Of a stretch of DNA of 9,428 bases, positions 1-5,959 are shown piece by piece. The DNA is taken from assembly GCA_018665505.1 (NCBI GenBank), contig JABJCS010000722.1, positions 1-9,428 on the forward strand, in the 5' to 3' direction. Numbering within the stretch: the first letter of the stretch is position 1; every line of letters begins with the position of its first letter. A program made the translations under genes and the position numbers. Source of the DNA: Alphaproteobacteria bacterium (lineage in GTDB: Bacteria; Pseudomonadota; Alphaproteobacteria; UBA8366). A model generated the notes under the pieces. That model had not been told where the DNA came from. It was given only the letters and a program-made list of their open reading frames with translations, and searched no databases.

Positions 1-39
1 GCCTCACCGCTATTTCGATTTCGGGCCTGTGGCGATCAC
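1..39 (-). pseudogene. Possible remnant of a glutathione S-transferase 3' end
   Basis: Read on the minus strand, this edge segment ends in the peptide VIATGPKSK followed by TAG. The intact GST gene at 2592-3221 ends in VIATGPKPKG. At DNA level bases 1-39 align with 2589-2624 at 28 of 36 positions plus one 3-nt insertion. The GST's own TGA and the next three bases (GGC) are also matched, at 1-6. Most differences fall in wobble positions of the minus frame. The match fades upstream of about position 40, and the hydrolase gene stops at 134, so no GST body can precede it; this would be a short leftover of a paralogue. Alternative: the C-terminus of a plus-strand gene entering from the left (an open frame ends with TGA at 110-112). 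The window edge prevents a decision. Confidence 0.3.
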
Positions 40-133
40 GCGGGCGTCGCCGGCGAGATCGCCGGTGATTGAACGCGGGCCCCGGGATATCCTCTCCGGA
101 GGTTGCAATTGAATAGAACTGGTTTGGTTTGAA

Positions 134-880
134 TTAGTCGCCGCAATGGGTCTTCAGAAAAGTGCGTACCCGGTTGATCGTGCGCGCTTTCAGCTCGGGC
201 GGTTCTTTCCACGGGAAGACCGTGATCTCCGCGTTTGGCGCCAGCGAGGCGACGTCGACCGAGGCCTGATGCGGATGGGCCGGCGTGTTGTCCGGCAGCA
301 CCAGGATCGGTGTCTCGCAATTGCGCATGAAGTCGCGTGAGACGCTGTAGAGAAAGTCGGGGTTCACCCGGTAGAGTTTATGCAGGTATTGGTCGACCAT
401 GTCCTGGGTCAGGTCGGGCCGTCCTGGGAGCAGTTCCGGCGCCCAAATTTCTTTACCGGAGCGGTACATGACGTCGTGGTCTTCCTCGTAATGCCCGACG
501 GTCTGGCAAAAGACCGCAGCGCGAACCCGGTCTGGTGCTTGCTCGAGCAGCTTGCCGGCGAAGCAGCCGCTGATGCAAAAACCCATGAAAGCGAATTCCC
601 CGATGCCTAGGTGATCCATCAGTCCCAGTTGATCCGCGGCGAAGCCGCCCCACGGATCGTCGATGGCCAACGGCCCTGTGCTCTCGCCGCCATTGGCATT
701 GCGCTGATCCATGGTGATGCAACGGAAGTCGCCCTTGAACTCCTCCATCGCATTGATGACGGAGTTGGGCCAGTAACTGAGCCGGGAATTGAGGCCGCCG
801 CCCGGCGTCACCAGCAGCGGAAAGCCGCTTCCGGCCTCTTCGTAGCGGATGCGGACGTCGCCGTTCTCGTAAATCGGCAT
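134..880 (-). CDS. Alpha/beta hydrolase with a cysteine nucleophile
   Basis: A 248-residue single-domain alpha/beta hydrolase, of usual length and without a signal peptide, so cytoplasmic. An oxyanion-hole loop TPGGG lies at residues 25-29. The nucleophile elbow is GFCISG at 100-105, placing Cys102 where most relatives have Ser, as in dienelactone hydrolase. The residue two after the nucleophile is Ser rather than the usual Gly. The likely acid and base sit close together in LPDNTPAHPH (Asp197; His202 or His204), an arrangement seen in some uncharacterised members of the fold. The ATG at 880 is preceded by AAGGAG about seven bases upstream, which fixes the start. The gene lies 132 nt downstream of egtB on the same strand and ends in TAA. 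The substrate is unknown: an ester, lactone or thioester is possible, and it may not be a hydrolase at all. Confidence 0.85.
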   Translation of the reverse strand: MPIYENGDVRIRYEEAGSGFPLLVTPGGGLNSRLSYWPNSVINAMEEFKGDFRCITMDQRNANGGESTGPLAIDDPWGGFAADQLGLMDHLGIGEFAFMGFCISGCFAGKLLEQAPDRVRAAVFCQTVGHYEEDHDVMYRSGKEIWAPELLPGRPDLTQDMVDQYLHKLYRVNPDFLYSVSRDFMRNCETPILVLPDNTPAHPHQASVDVASLAPNAEITVFPWKEPPELKARTINRVRTFLKTHCGD

Positions 881-1012
881 GATTGTCTCCTTCTCGGTCG
901 GCCCGTGTTTTGTGTGGACGCGGTGTAGCTGCGTCGCATGATTAATGAGCTGTTCGAATCTACCGCTGGTTCAAGTCGGGATGTCGACAGGCTTCGCCGG
1001 TTCGATATCCCC
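881..1012. other. Intergenic region between egtB and the hydrolase
   Basis: This 132-nt spacer on the leader side of the 134-880 gene contains its Shine-Dalgarno and a small inverted repeat, GACGC at 917-921 and GCGTC at 931-935 with a 9-nt loop. I see no convincing promoter hexamers and no hairpin followed by a T run. The spacer is long enough to hold a separate promoter for the hydrolase. Confidence 0.4.
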
Positions 1013-2317
1013 TCACGCGGCGAGGCGGAATCCGGCGAAGGCCCAGCGCTGATGGGGGTAGAAGAAATTGCGGTAGGTGATGCGCGCGTGGCCGGGCGCG
1101 GTGGCGCAGCTGGCGCCGCGCAGCACCATCTGATTGATCATGAACTTGCCGTTATACTCGCCGACCGCCCCCGATTCCGTCTCGAATCCGGGATAAGGCG
1201 AATAGGCGCTTTCGGTCCACTCCCAGACATCGCCGAGCATCCCCTGCGGGGCTTTTGGATCAGCCTCACCGGCCGGAATGGGGCGCAGGTATCCCGACGC
1301 CATCTGATTGGCGCCCGCACCCGGACGATGGGCGACGTCGAAATGCCGGGCCGAGGCCTCCCACTCGGCTTCCGTCGGCAGGCGCTTTCCGGCCCAGGCG
1401 GCATAGGCTGCCGCCTCAAAGAAGCTGATGTGGCAGACCGGCGCGTCGTGATAGAGCGTGCTGAGACCCCCGAACGTGAACTCGGCCCAGCCGCCGTCCT
1501 CATCCGGCTGCCAGTAGAGCGGTGTCCGCCAGCGTTCCTCGTTGATCAGCGCCCAGCCGTCCGCATGCCAGAATTCAGGGCACTTGTAGCCGCCGTCTTC
1601 GATGAATTCGAGAAATTCCCCATTGGTCACGCAGCGCGACGCGAGCGCGAAATCGCCTAGTATCACGTCGTGCGCGGATTGCTCGTTGTCGAAGGCGAAA
1701 TGGCCGTCTTCCCCGTGGCCGATGCGGTGGATGCCGCCCGGCACCTCGAACCATCGCAGCGCATGGGTGTTGAACACCGGGGCCGGCTCCTTCCTGCGGT
1801 AGCTCGGCCCGAACGGGTTGCGCGAAAAGGCGTGTTTGATGTCCATCAGGATCAGTTCCTGATGCTGCTGCTCGTGGTGCAGGCCGAGTTCCAGCAAGTT
1901 GCGCATATTCTCGAGCGTTTCGGCGGTCGCGGCGTCGAAGAAATCCGCCATCGCGGCATCGACATGCGCCCGGTAGGCGAGCACTTCGTCGAGCGTGGGG
2001 CGCGTGATCAGGCCGCGTTCGGCGCGGAGCTGACGGGGGCCCACGGCCTCGTAGTAGGAATTATACAGGTAGCCGAACGAGGGATCGAAGACGCGGTAGT
2101 CCGCATGATGAGCGCGGAGAATGAACGTTTCGAAGAACTAGGTAGTGTGTCCCAGATGCCATTTGGTCGGGCTCGCGTCCGGCATCGACTGCACTTGCTG
2201 GTCTTCCGGCGAGAGCGGTGCCGCGAGGCTCTCGCTCCGGGCCCGGACATCGTTATAGCGGCGGGTATAGGCGCTGCCGGAGTTAGGCAGATAAGCTTGC
2301 GAGACAGTCGCGGTCAT
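1013..2317 (-). pseudogene. egtB: egtB, ergothioneine sulfoxide synthase, interrupted by an in-frame amber codon
   Basis: EgtB is a non-haem iron enzyme that uses O2 to join a cysteine-type thiol to hercynine as a sulfoxide during ergothioneine synthesis. The frame from ATG 2317 (AAGGA eight bases upstream) to TGA 1013 has 434 sense positions, normal for the family. A single TAG at 2138-2140 (codon 60) breaks it. The N-terminal DinB domain carries KWHLGHTT (52-59), and homologues continue with WFFET, so the stop replaces a conserved Trp by one G-to-A change. The metal motif HEQQHQE starts at His148; His57, His148 and His152 match the three iron ligands known in mycobacterial EgtB. The C-terminal FGE/sulfatase-modifying domain has RLPTEAEWE (312-320), GDVWEWT (362-368) and RNFFYPHQRWAFAGFR (416-431). 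Apart from the stop the gene looks intact. A GTG restart at 2044 would lack His57. No egtD is visible nearby. Confidence 0.92.
2138..2140 (-). other. Premature amber codon in egtB
   Basis: The plus strand reads CTA, which is TAG in the egtB frame, directly after HLGHTT and directly before FFETF. The frame is unchanged on both sides, so this is a point substitution rather than a frameshift. TAG terminates the flavin monooxygenase, metallo-beta-lactamase and MFS genes in this same window, which argues that it is an ordinary stop codon in this organism. Confidence 0.9.
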
Positions 2318-2369
2318 ACCGTTTTCCTTCTCTTCGCTGTCGGCAAGCAGTCAGGCAAGACGACGGGCG

Positions 2370-2396
2370 CCTGAGCAAGCGCGCCAGCCCCTCAGG
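2370..2396 (-). repeat. Inverted repeat in the egtB leader
   Basis: CCTGAG at 2370-2375 and CTCAGG at 2391-2396 are perfect 6-nt arms around a 15-nt GC-rich loop. They lie about 53 nt upstream of the egtB start and would form a stem in the leader transcript if the promoter at 2401-2429 is used. The arms are short and this may be chance. Confidence 0.25.
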
Positions 2397-2400
2397 ATTC

Positions 2401-2429
2401 AGGTTAGAGAGTGCTCATTTGTTCGGCAA
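2401..2429 (-). promoter_or_regulatory. Possible sigma-70-type promoter for egtB
   Basis: On the minus strand TTGCCG (2429-2424) and TAACCT (2406-2401) are separated by exactly 17 nt. The -35 element matches the consensus at four of six bases, but the -10 element is weak. Position and orientation suit egtB, giving a leader of roughly 75 nt. This is a pattern match only. Confidence 0.25.
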
Positions 2430-2517
2430 GAGGCGGTTGGGGTTTTCTACGCATCGTCGCTGTGACGCAGCTCGGCAGGGCCTCGGCTCTTCCGGTATCC
2501 GGAGAATTCGGGACGGC

Positions 2518-2557
2518 TCACTTAAGGCAGAGATGTCTGTGTTACGGCGTTAAGTGA
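2518..2557. repeat. Inverted repeat TCACTTAA ... TTAAGTGA
   Basis: Perfect 8-nt arms at 2518-2525 and 2550-2557 flank a 24-nt spacer. The element lies 35 nt beyond the GST stop codon and about 200 nt upstream of egtB. The AT-rich arms stand out in GC-rich surroundings. It may be a paired operator or a stem-loop at the 3' end of the operon transcript. No T run follows, so a classical terminator is unlikely. Confidence 0.4.
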
Positions 2558-2591
2558 CCCGTACCGAATTGTTTCTATATTGCGGCTCGCC

Positions 2592-3221
2592 TCAGCCCTT
2601 CGGCTTCGGGCCCGTTGCGATGACGCTGTCGCGGGCCGACATCCGGTCGTGCCATTCCGTCAGGTGTGCCAGTTCATCAGGGATGCGAATCTTCGCCACA
2701 CGGCCGATGCCAAAAGCGCAGATGGCGGTAATATCAGCAATAGTGAAGGTCTCGCCGGCGATGTAGTCGCGGCTTGCCAGCTCACCGTTGAGCCAAGTCA
2801 TGCGTTCTTCGGCGTTGCGTCTGCAGAGGTCGCCGAAGGCGGGCACCTGCTCGATGCGTCCTTTCCAATAAGGGTGGCTGTGGCGGAAGGTGCCGGTCAT
2901 GTTGCCCATCAGCTCGGATTCCATGCGCCGGTCCCACATCTCGACGAGGGCCCGCTCGCGGGCATCTGCGCCTATGAGTGGCGGTTCAGGATGGGTTTCC
3001 TCGAAATAGCGGCAGATTGCCTTCGATTCGGCAAGACAGGTACCGTCGTCGAACTCCAAAACTGGTACCCGTGCGAGCGGGTTCTTGGCGACGAACGCGG
3101 GCGCGAAATTTGCCTTCTCGCCAAGATTGATATTCTCGGTTTCGATCTCGATACCTTTTTCCATCAGATAGATAACGACCCGGCGCGGGTTCGGCGCTAC
3201 CTCGGCGCTCCATAATTTCAT
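2592..3221 (-). CDS. Glutathione S-transferase family protein
   Basis: A 209-residue cytosolic GST of typical size. The N-terminal thioredoxin fold (about 1-77) carries the cis-proline motif RVPVL (Pro53) and the glutathione-binding AESKAI (64-69; Glu65, Ser66). The all-helical C-terminal domain (about 85-209) contains the folding motif FTIAD at 159-163. The active-site region reads APNPRRV (9-15), without the catalytic Tyr or Cys of classical GSTs. Asn11 aligns with the position used by the E. coli YfcG group, and Ser5 is another candidate, so disulfide or peroxide chemistry is as likely as conjugation. The ATG at 3221 has GGAAGGAG about nine bases upstream. The gene begins 28 nt after the formamidase-like hydrolase ends, so it is the last gene of the operon. 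Its 3' end is echoed at 1-39. The physiological substrate is unknown. Confidence 0.92.
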   Translation of the reverse strand: MKLWSAEVAPNPRRVVIYLMEKGIEIETENINLGEKANFAPAFVAKNPLARVPVLEFDDGTCLAESKAICRYFEETHPEPPLIGADARERALVEMWDRRMESELMGNMTGTFRHSHPYWKGRIEQVPAFGDLCRRNAEERMTWLNGELASRDYIAGETFTIADITAICAFGIGRVAKIRIPDELAHLTEWHDRMSARDSVIATGPKPKG

Positions 3222-3249
3222 CGTCCCAATCTCCTTCCAAGTGGCAACA

Positions 3250-4113
3250 TCACACCATGTAGTCGATCATCCGTGCCGTGATCGGATCGTCAGCCCTGTC
3301 CATCGTATCGACGATGGTGAAGTGGTTGAGCCCCGGCAATTCGGTATACTCGACATTCGAAAGTTTGCTCGACCAATCAGCCGCGAATTCTTTCGATTGC
3401 CGGACGAATTCGTCCAGCTCACCGAGGCCGACAATGACACTGAGCGGCACGTCGACGACGGGCGTCATGAACATCGGACTGAGATTTCGCGCCATCGCCG
3501 CGTCGAGCCGGATATCGGCGTTCGTCGACAAGTGCGGGATCGGGTCGAGATCGTAGACGCCGCTGATCGCCGTGACACTCTTGATCGGATCGGCCGGTAA
3601 ATCCGATCCGAAGGCTTTCCAATCCGTTGCCATCATCATGACCGCGAGATGTGCACCGGCAGAATGGCCGGAAAGATGCAGCTTCGTGGGGTCGCCGCCT
3701 AAATCCGCGGCATTGCGATAGAGCCAGGCCGTCGCTTCTCGGGTCTGTTCGACGATGGCCTCGACGGTGACCGCCGGACACAGTCCGTAATTTACCGAAG
3801 CGACGATGGCACCCGCGTCAACCAGGGGCTCACAGACGTAGCTGAAATCCGCTTTGTCCAAGGCCCGCCAATAGCCGCCATGAATGAAGGCATGCACCGC
3901 GCCGCTCGGATTCTCCGGAATGAATATATCGAGCGCTTCGAGATCGCTCGGGCCGTAGGAGACATCCAGGCGGGAATTCGCACGGGCGCGATAGTCGCGG
4001 CTGCGCTGGTCCCAGCTGGCGAACATGCCTTCGCAGTCAGGCACATGGCCGCGATTGTCGTAGGCCTTCTCCAAGTCTGCTTGGTTGAAGCCTTGATAGA
4101 AAATGTCGTTCAT
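3250..4113 (-). CDS. Alpha/beta hydrolase, kynurenine formamidase-like (HGGYW type)
   Basis: A cytoplasmic hydrolase of 287 residues counted from ATG 4113; a GTG one codon upstream is also possible. Numbered from the GTG, the oxyanion motif HGGYWR is at 79-84, the nucleophile elbow GHSAGAH at 150-156 (Ser152), the likely acid Asp235 in GELDEF and the base His265 in GLNHF. HGGYW followed by R-LDK is characteristic of the alpha/beta-fold arylformamidases (AFMID group), which split N-formylkynurenine. No other kynurenine-pathway gene is present, so another amide or ester is equally likely. The start ATG overlaps the upstream gene's TGA by one base (TGATG), and no strong Shine-Dalgarno is seen, which suggests translational coupling. 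GST follows 28 nt downstream. The family assignment is firm; the substrate is not. Confidence 0.9.
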   Translation of the reverse strand: MNDIFYQGFNQADLEKAYDNRGHVPDCEGMFASWDQRSRDYRARANSRLDVSYGPSDLEALDIFIPENPSGAVHAFIHGGYWRALDKADFSYVCEPLVDAGAIVASVNYGLCPAVTVEAIVEQTREATAWLYRNAADLGGDPTKLHLSGHSAGAHLAVMMMATDWKAFGSDLPADPIKSVTAISGVYDLDPIPHLSTNADIRLDAAMARNLSPMFMTPVVDVPLSVIVGLGELDEFVRQSKEFAADWSSKLSNVEYTELPGLNHFTIVDTMDRADDPITARMIDYMV

Positions 4114-5915
4114 CACCGCCCCGCCGCGTAGCCCTGCATACCGCGGGCGTTGGAACCGGCCTTCAGAATCTCACCGTCTTTACCGACTGCGCATAGCCGG
4201 CCTTCGGACCAGAGTTCGCCGACCTCGACCTTGTGGCCGCGCTTGCGCAACCCGTCCACGGTTTCTTGTGGTGTGCGGCCTTCGACGACCAGACGTCCCG
4301 GTTGCGCGCCACGTGGATAGAAAGAGCTGACGAAATGCTCGGAATGGAAGGATGGCGTGTCGATGGCCTCCTGTAAGTTCCGACCGTAGACCGCGTGGCG
4401 CAGGAAGAAGATACTTTGCCATTGATCTTGTTGGTCGCCGCCGGGCGTTCCGAAGGCGACGGCGGGCTTGCCGTCGCGGAGCGCCATGGTCGGTGATAAG
4501 GTGGTGCGCGGACGCTTGCCGGGCTCCAGGCTCATCGGCTGACCTTCGTCGAGCCAGAACATTTGCGCGCGCGAGTTCAGCTGGAAGCCCAAGGCCGGGA
4601 TGGTCGGCGAGGATTGCAGCCAACCGCCGGACGGCATGCAGGCAACCATGTTGCCTTCCTTGTCGACGACGTCGATGTGGCACGTGTCGCCTTTTACCTG
4701 GCCGAGTGCGCCTACCGTGGGTTCGCCCGCACCGGCGGCCCCCTTGCCCCCTTGCGGGACACCGATCCCGGCCGAGCGGTTGATGGCGGCTTGGTAGTCG
4801 ACATCGCAGCCGAAGCCGTCGATCCGACCGTGGCGCAATTCCATCGAAGCGTCGTTGCCGATCAATTTGCGGCGCTCGTCGTTATAGGCGTCGGAGAGGA
4901 GCTGTTCGAGCGGGACGTCGACGAAATCCGGATCGCCGTAGAAGGCGTCGCGGTCGGCAAAGGCCAGCTTGATCGCTTCCGTGACCGTGTGGACGAATTC
5001 CGTGCCGGTTGGATCCATTGAGGCGAGGTCAAACCCCTTCAACAAGGCCAAGGCTTGCAAGTGGGCCGGGCCTTGCGACCACACACCGGGTTTCACGACG
5101 GTGTAGCCGTTGAAATCATATGTGGCGGGTGTGTCGTAACTGGCGCGCCAGCGGGCCATATCCTCGCCGGTCAGCACCGCTTTGTGACGCTCTCCGGAGA
5201 CATCCATGACTTCGGTTTCCCGGCAGAACTTGTCGATCTCCTCGGCAACGAACCCTTGATGCCAGGCGATCCGGGCTGCGTCGATTTGCGTCACCCGGTC
5301 TCCGCCAGCCGCTTTGGCCTCGTCGAGCAGGCGACGCCAGGTGCGTGCGAGCGGCTTGTTGGCGTAAATGCTGCCGGGCTTTGGCGGAGCGCCATTGACC
5401 AGCCATTGCTCGGTGGAGGTCGGCCATTCGTCGCGGAACAATTCAGCGACGGTCGCCACGGTATCCGTCCAACGCGGCACCACCGGCACACCGTTCTCGG
5501 CATAGCCGATGGCGATTTCGAACACGTCCTCAATTTTCTTGGTGCCGTGATCGCGCAACATGATCATCCAGGCGTCGAAGGCTCCAGGAATGACTGTCGC
5601 CAGCATTCCGGTGCCGGGGATCAGGTTCAATCCCTCGCTCTTATAATGATCGATGGTCGCGCCCGCCGGGGCCCCGCCCTGGCCGCAGACAATCTGCGTC
5701 TGTCCGGTCTTGGCGCTGTGGATGATTGCCGGCATGTCACCGCCCGGACCGTTCAAGTGCGGCTCACAGACCTGCAGCATCATGCCGCCGGCGACCGCCG
5801 CGTCGAATGCGTTGCCGCCTTGCTCCAGCATCGCCATGGCGGCGGCGGAGGTCAGCCAATGGGTGGAGGACACCATGCCGAAGGTGCCGAGAAGCTCGGG
5901 TCGGGTCGTGAACAT
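4113..5915 (-). CDS. Gamma-glutamyltransferase family protein
   Basis: A 600-residue N-terminal-nucleophile hydrolase of the gamma-glutamyltranspeptidase family, made as a proenzyme that cuts itself before a Thr. The large-subunit part has GGNAFDAAVA (33-42) and GPGGD (56-60). The processing site is GDTCHIDVVD (409-418), with Thr411 as predicted nucleophile and new small-subunit N-terminus. Most relatives have Thr-Thr/Ser-His here; this protein has Thr-Cys-His. The small subunit (about 190 residues) has PSGGW (428-432) and GTPGGD (489-494). There is no signal peptide, unlike periplasmic E. coli Ggt, so it probably acts in the cytoplasm, like YwrD-type members. The frame is open a further 117 codons upstream, but that part lies inside the monooxygenase gene; ATG 5915 has AGGGAG about ten bases upstream and starts the conserved sequence. 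Whether it acts on glutathione, its conjugates or another gamma-glutamyl or acyl amide is open. Confidence 0.93.
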   Translation of the reverse strand: MFTTRPELLGTFGMVSSTHWLTSAAAMAMLEQGGNAFDAAVAGGMMLQVCEPHLNGPGGDMPAIIHSAKTGQTQIVCGQGGAPAGATIDHYKSEGLNLIPGTGMLATVIPGAFDAWMIMLRDHGTKKIEDVFEIAIGYAENGVPVVPRWTDTVATVAELFRDEWPTSTEQWLVNGAPPKPGSIYANKPLARTWRRLLDEAKAAGGDRVTQIDAARIAWHQGFVAEEIDKFCRETEVMDVSGERHKAVLTGEDMARWRASYDTPATYDFNGYTVVKPGVWSQGPAHLQALALLKGFDLASMDPTGTEFVHTVTEAIKLAFADRDAFYGDPDFVDVPLEQLLSDAYNDERRKLIGNDASMELRHGRIDGFGCDVDYQAAINRSAGIGVPQGGKGAAGAGEPTVGALGQVKGDTCHIDVVDKEGNMVACMPSGGWLQSSPTIPALGFQLNSRAQMFWLDEGQPMSLEPGKRPRTTLSPTMALRDGKPAVAFGTPGGDQQDQWQSIFFLRHAVYGRNLQEAIDTPSFHSEHFVSSFYPRGAQPGRLVVEGRTPQETVDGLRKRGHKVEVGELWSEGRLCAVGKDGEILKAGSNARGMQGYAAGR

Positions 5916-5940
5916 GAGTAACTGCTCCCTGAAACGATTT

Positions 5941-5959
5941 GCGCGCGATATTAGCGCGC
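5941..5959 (-). repeat. GC hairpin at the monooxygenase-GGT junction
   Basis: GCGCGC at 5941-5946 and 5954-5959 flank the 7-nt AT-rich loop GATATTA. The stem overlaps the last base of the monooxygenase stop codon and lies about 25 nt before the GGT start. There is no T run, so it is more likely an mRNA-stability or processing element, or a partial attenuator, than a full terminator. GCGCGC is self-complementary, so chance is possible. Confidence 0.35.

Larger units (their letters stand above)
2318..2591. other. Non-coding gap between the GST gene and egtB
   Basis: These 274 nt contain no credible gene on either strand. The gap separates the four-gene operon from egtB, so it probably holds the operon's 3' end and an egtB promoter. 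Listed separately are a possible promoter (2401-2429) and two inverted repeats. A further short palindrome, TCCGG-TAT-CCGGA, lies at 2491-2503. None of the hairpins is followed by a T run, so no classical intrinsic terminator can be named. Confidence 0.6.

Noticed and set aside
91..102. Small hairpin CCTC-TCCG-GAGG as a terminator after the 134-880 hydrolase
   Set aside because: The stem is only 4 bp and no T run follows on either strand.
944..1012. tRNA T-loop-like strings (GTTCGAATC near 952 and GGTTCGATA near 1000)
   Set aside because: The flanking bases do not form T stems and no acceptor, D or anticodon arms can be drawn.
2008..2250. A separate 80-residue minus-strand gene upstream of the egtB downstream fragment
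   Set aside because: It is out of frame with egtB, whose true N-terminal part is readable in the 2317 frame; the apparent small gene is a shadow.
1013..2317. Reading the egtB TAG as pyrrolysine or general amber recoding
   Set aside because: TAG ends three other genes in this window, the homologous residue is Trp, and no recoding signal is visible; nonsense mutation or base error is simpler.
938..2374. Long open frames on the plus strand (938-1660 and 1670-2374) opposite egtB
   Set aside because: They mirror the GC-rich codon structure of egtB, encode Arg/Ala/Gly-rich sequence with no recognisable motif, and lack convincing ribosome sites.
2533..2553. Tiny plus-strand frame MSVLRR that could be a leader peptide
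   Set aside because: No plus-strand gene follows it; the next genes on both sides are on the minus strand.
5055..5921. A 288-codon plus-strand open frame opposite the GGT gene
   Set aside because: It is a shadow of the strongly supported minus-strand gene; the predicted protein shows no family features.
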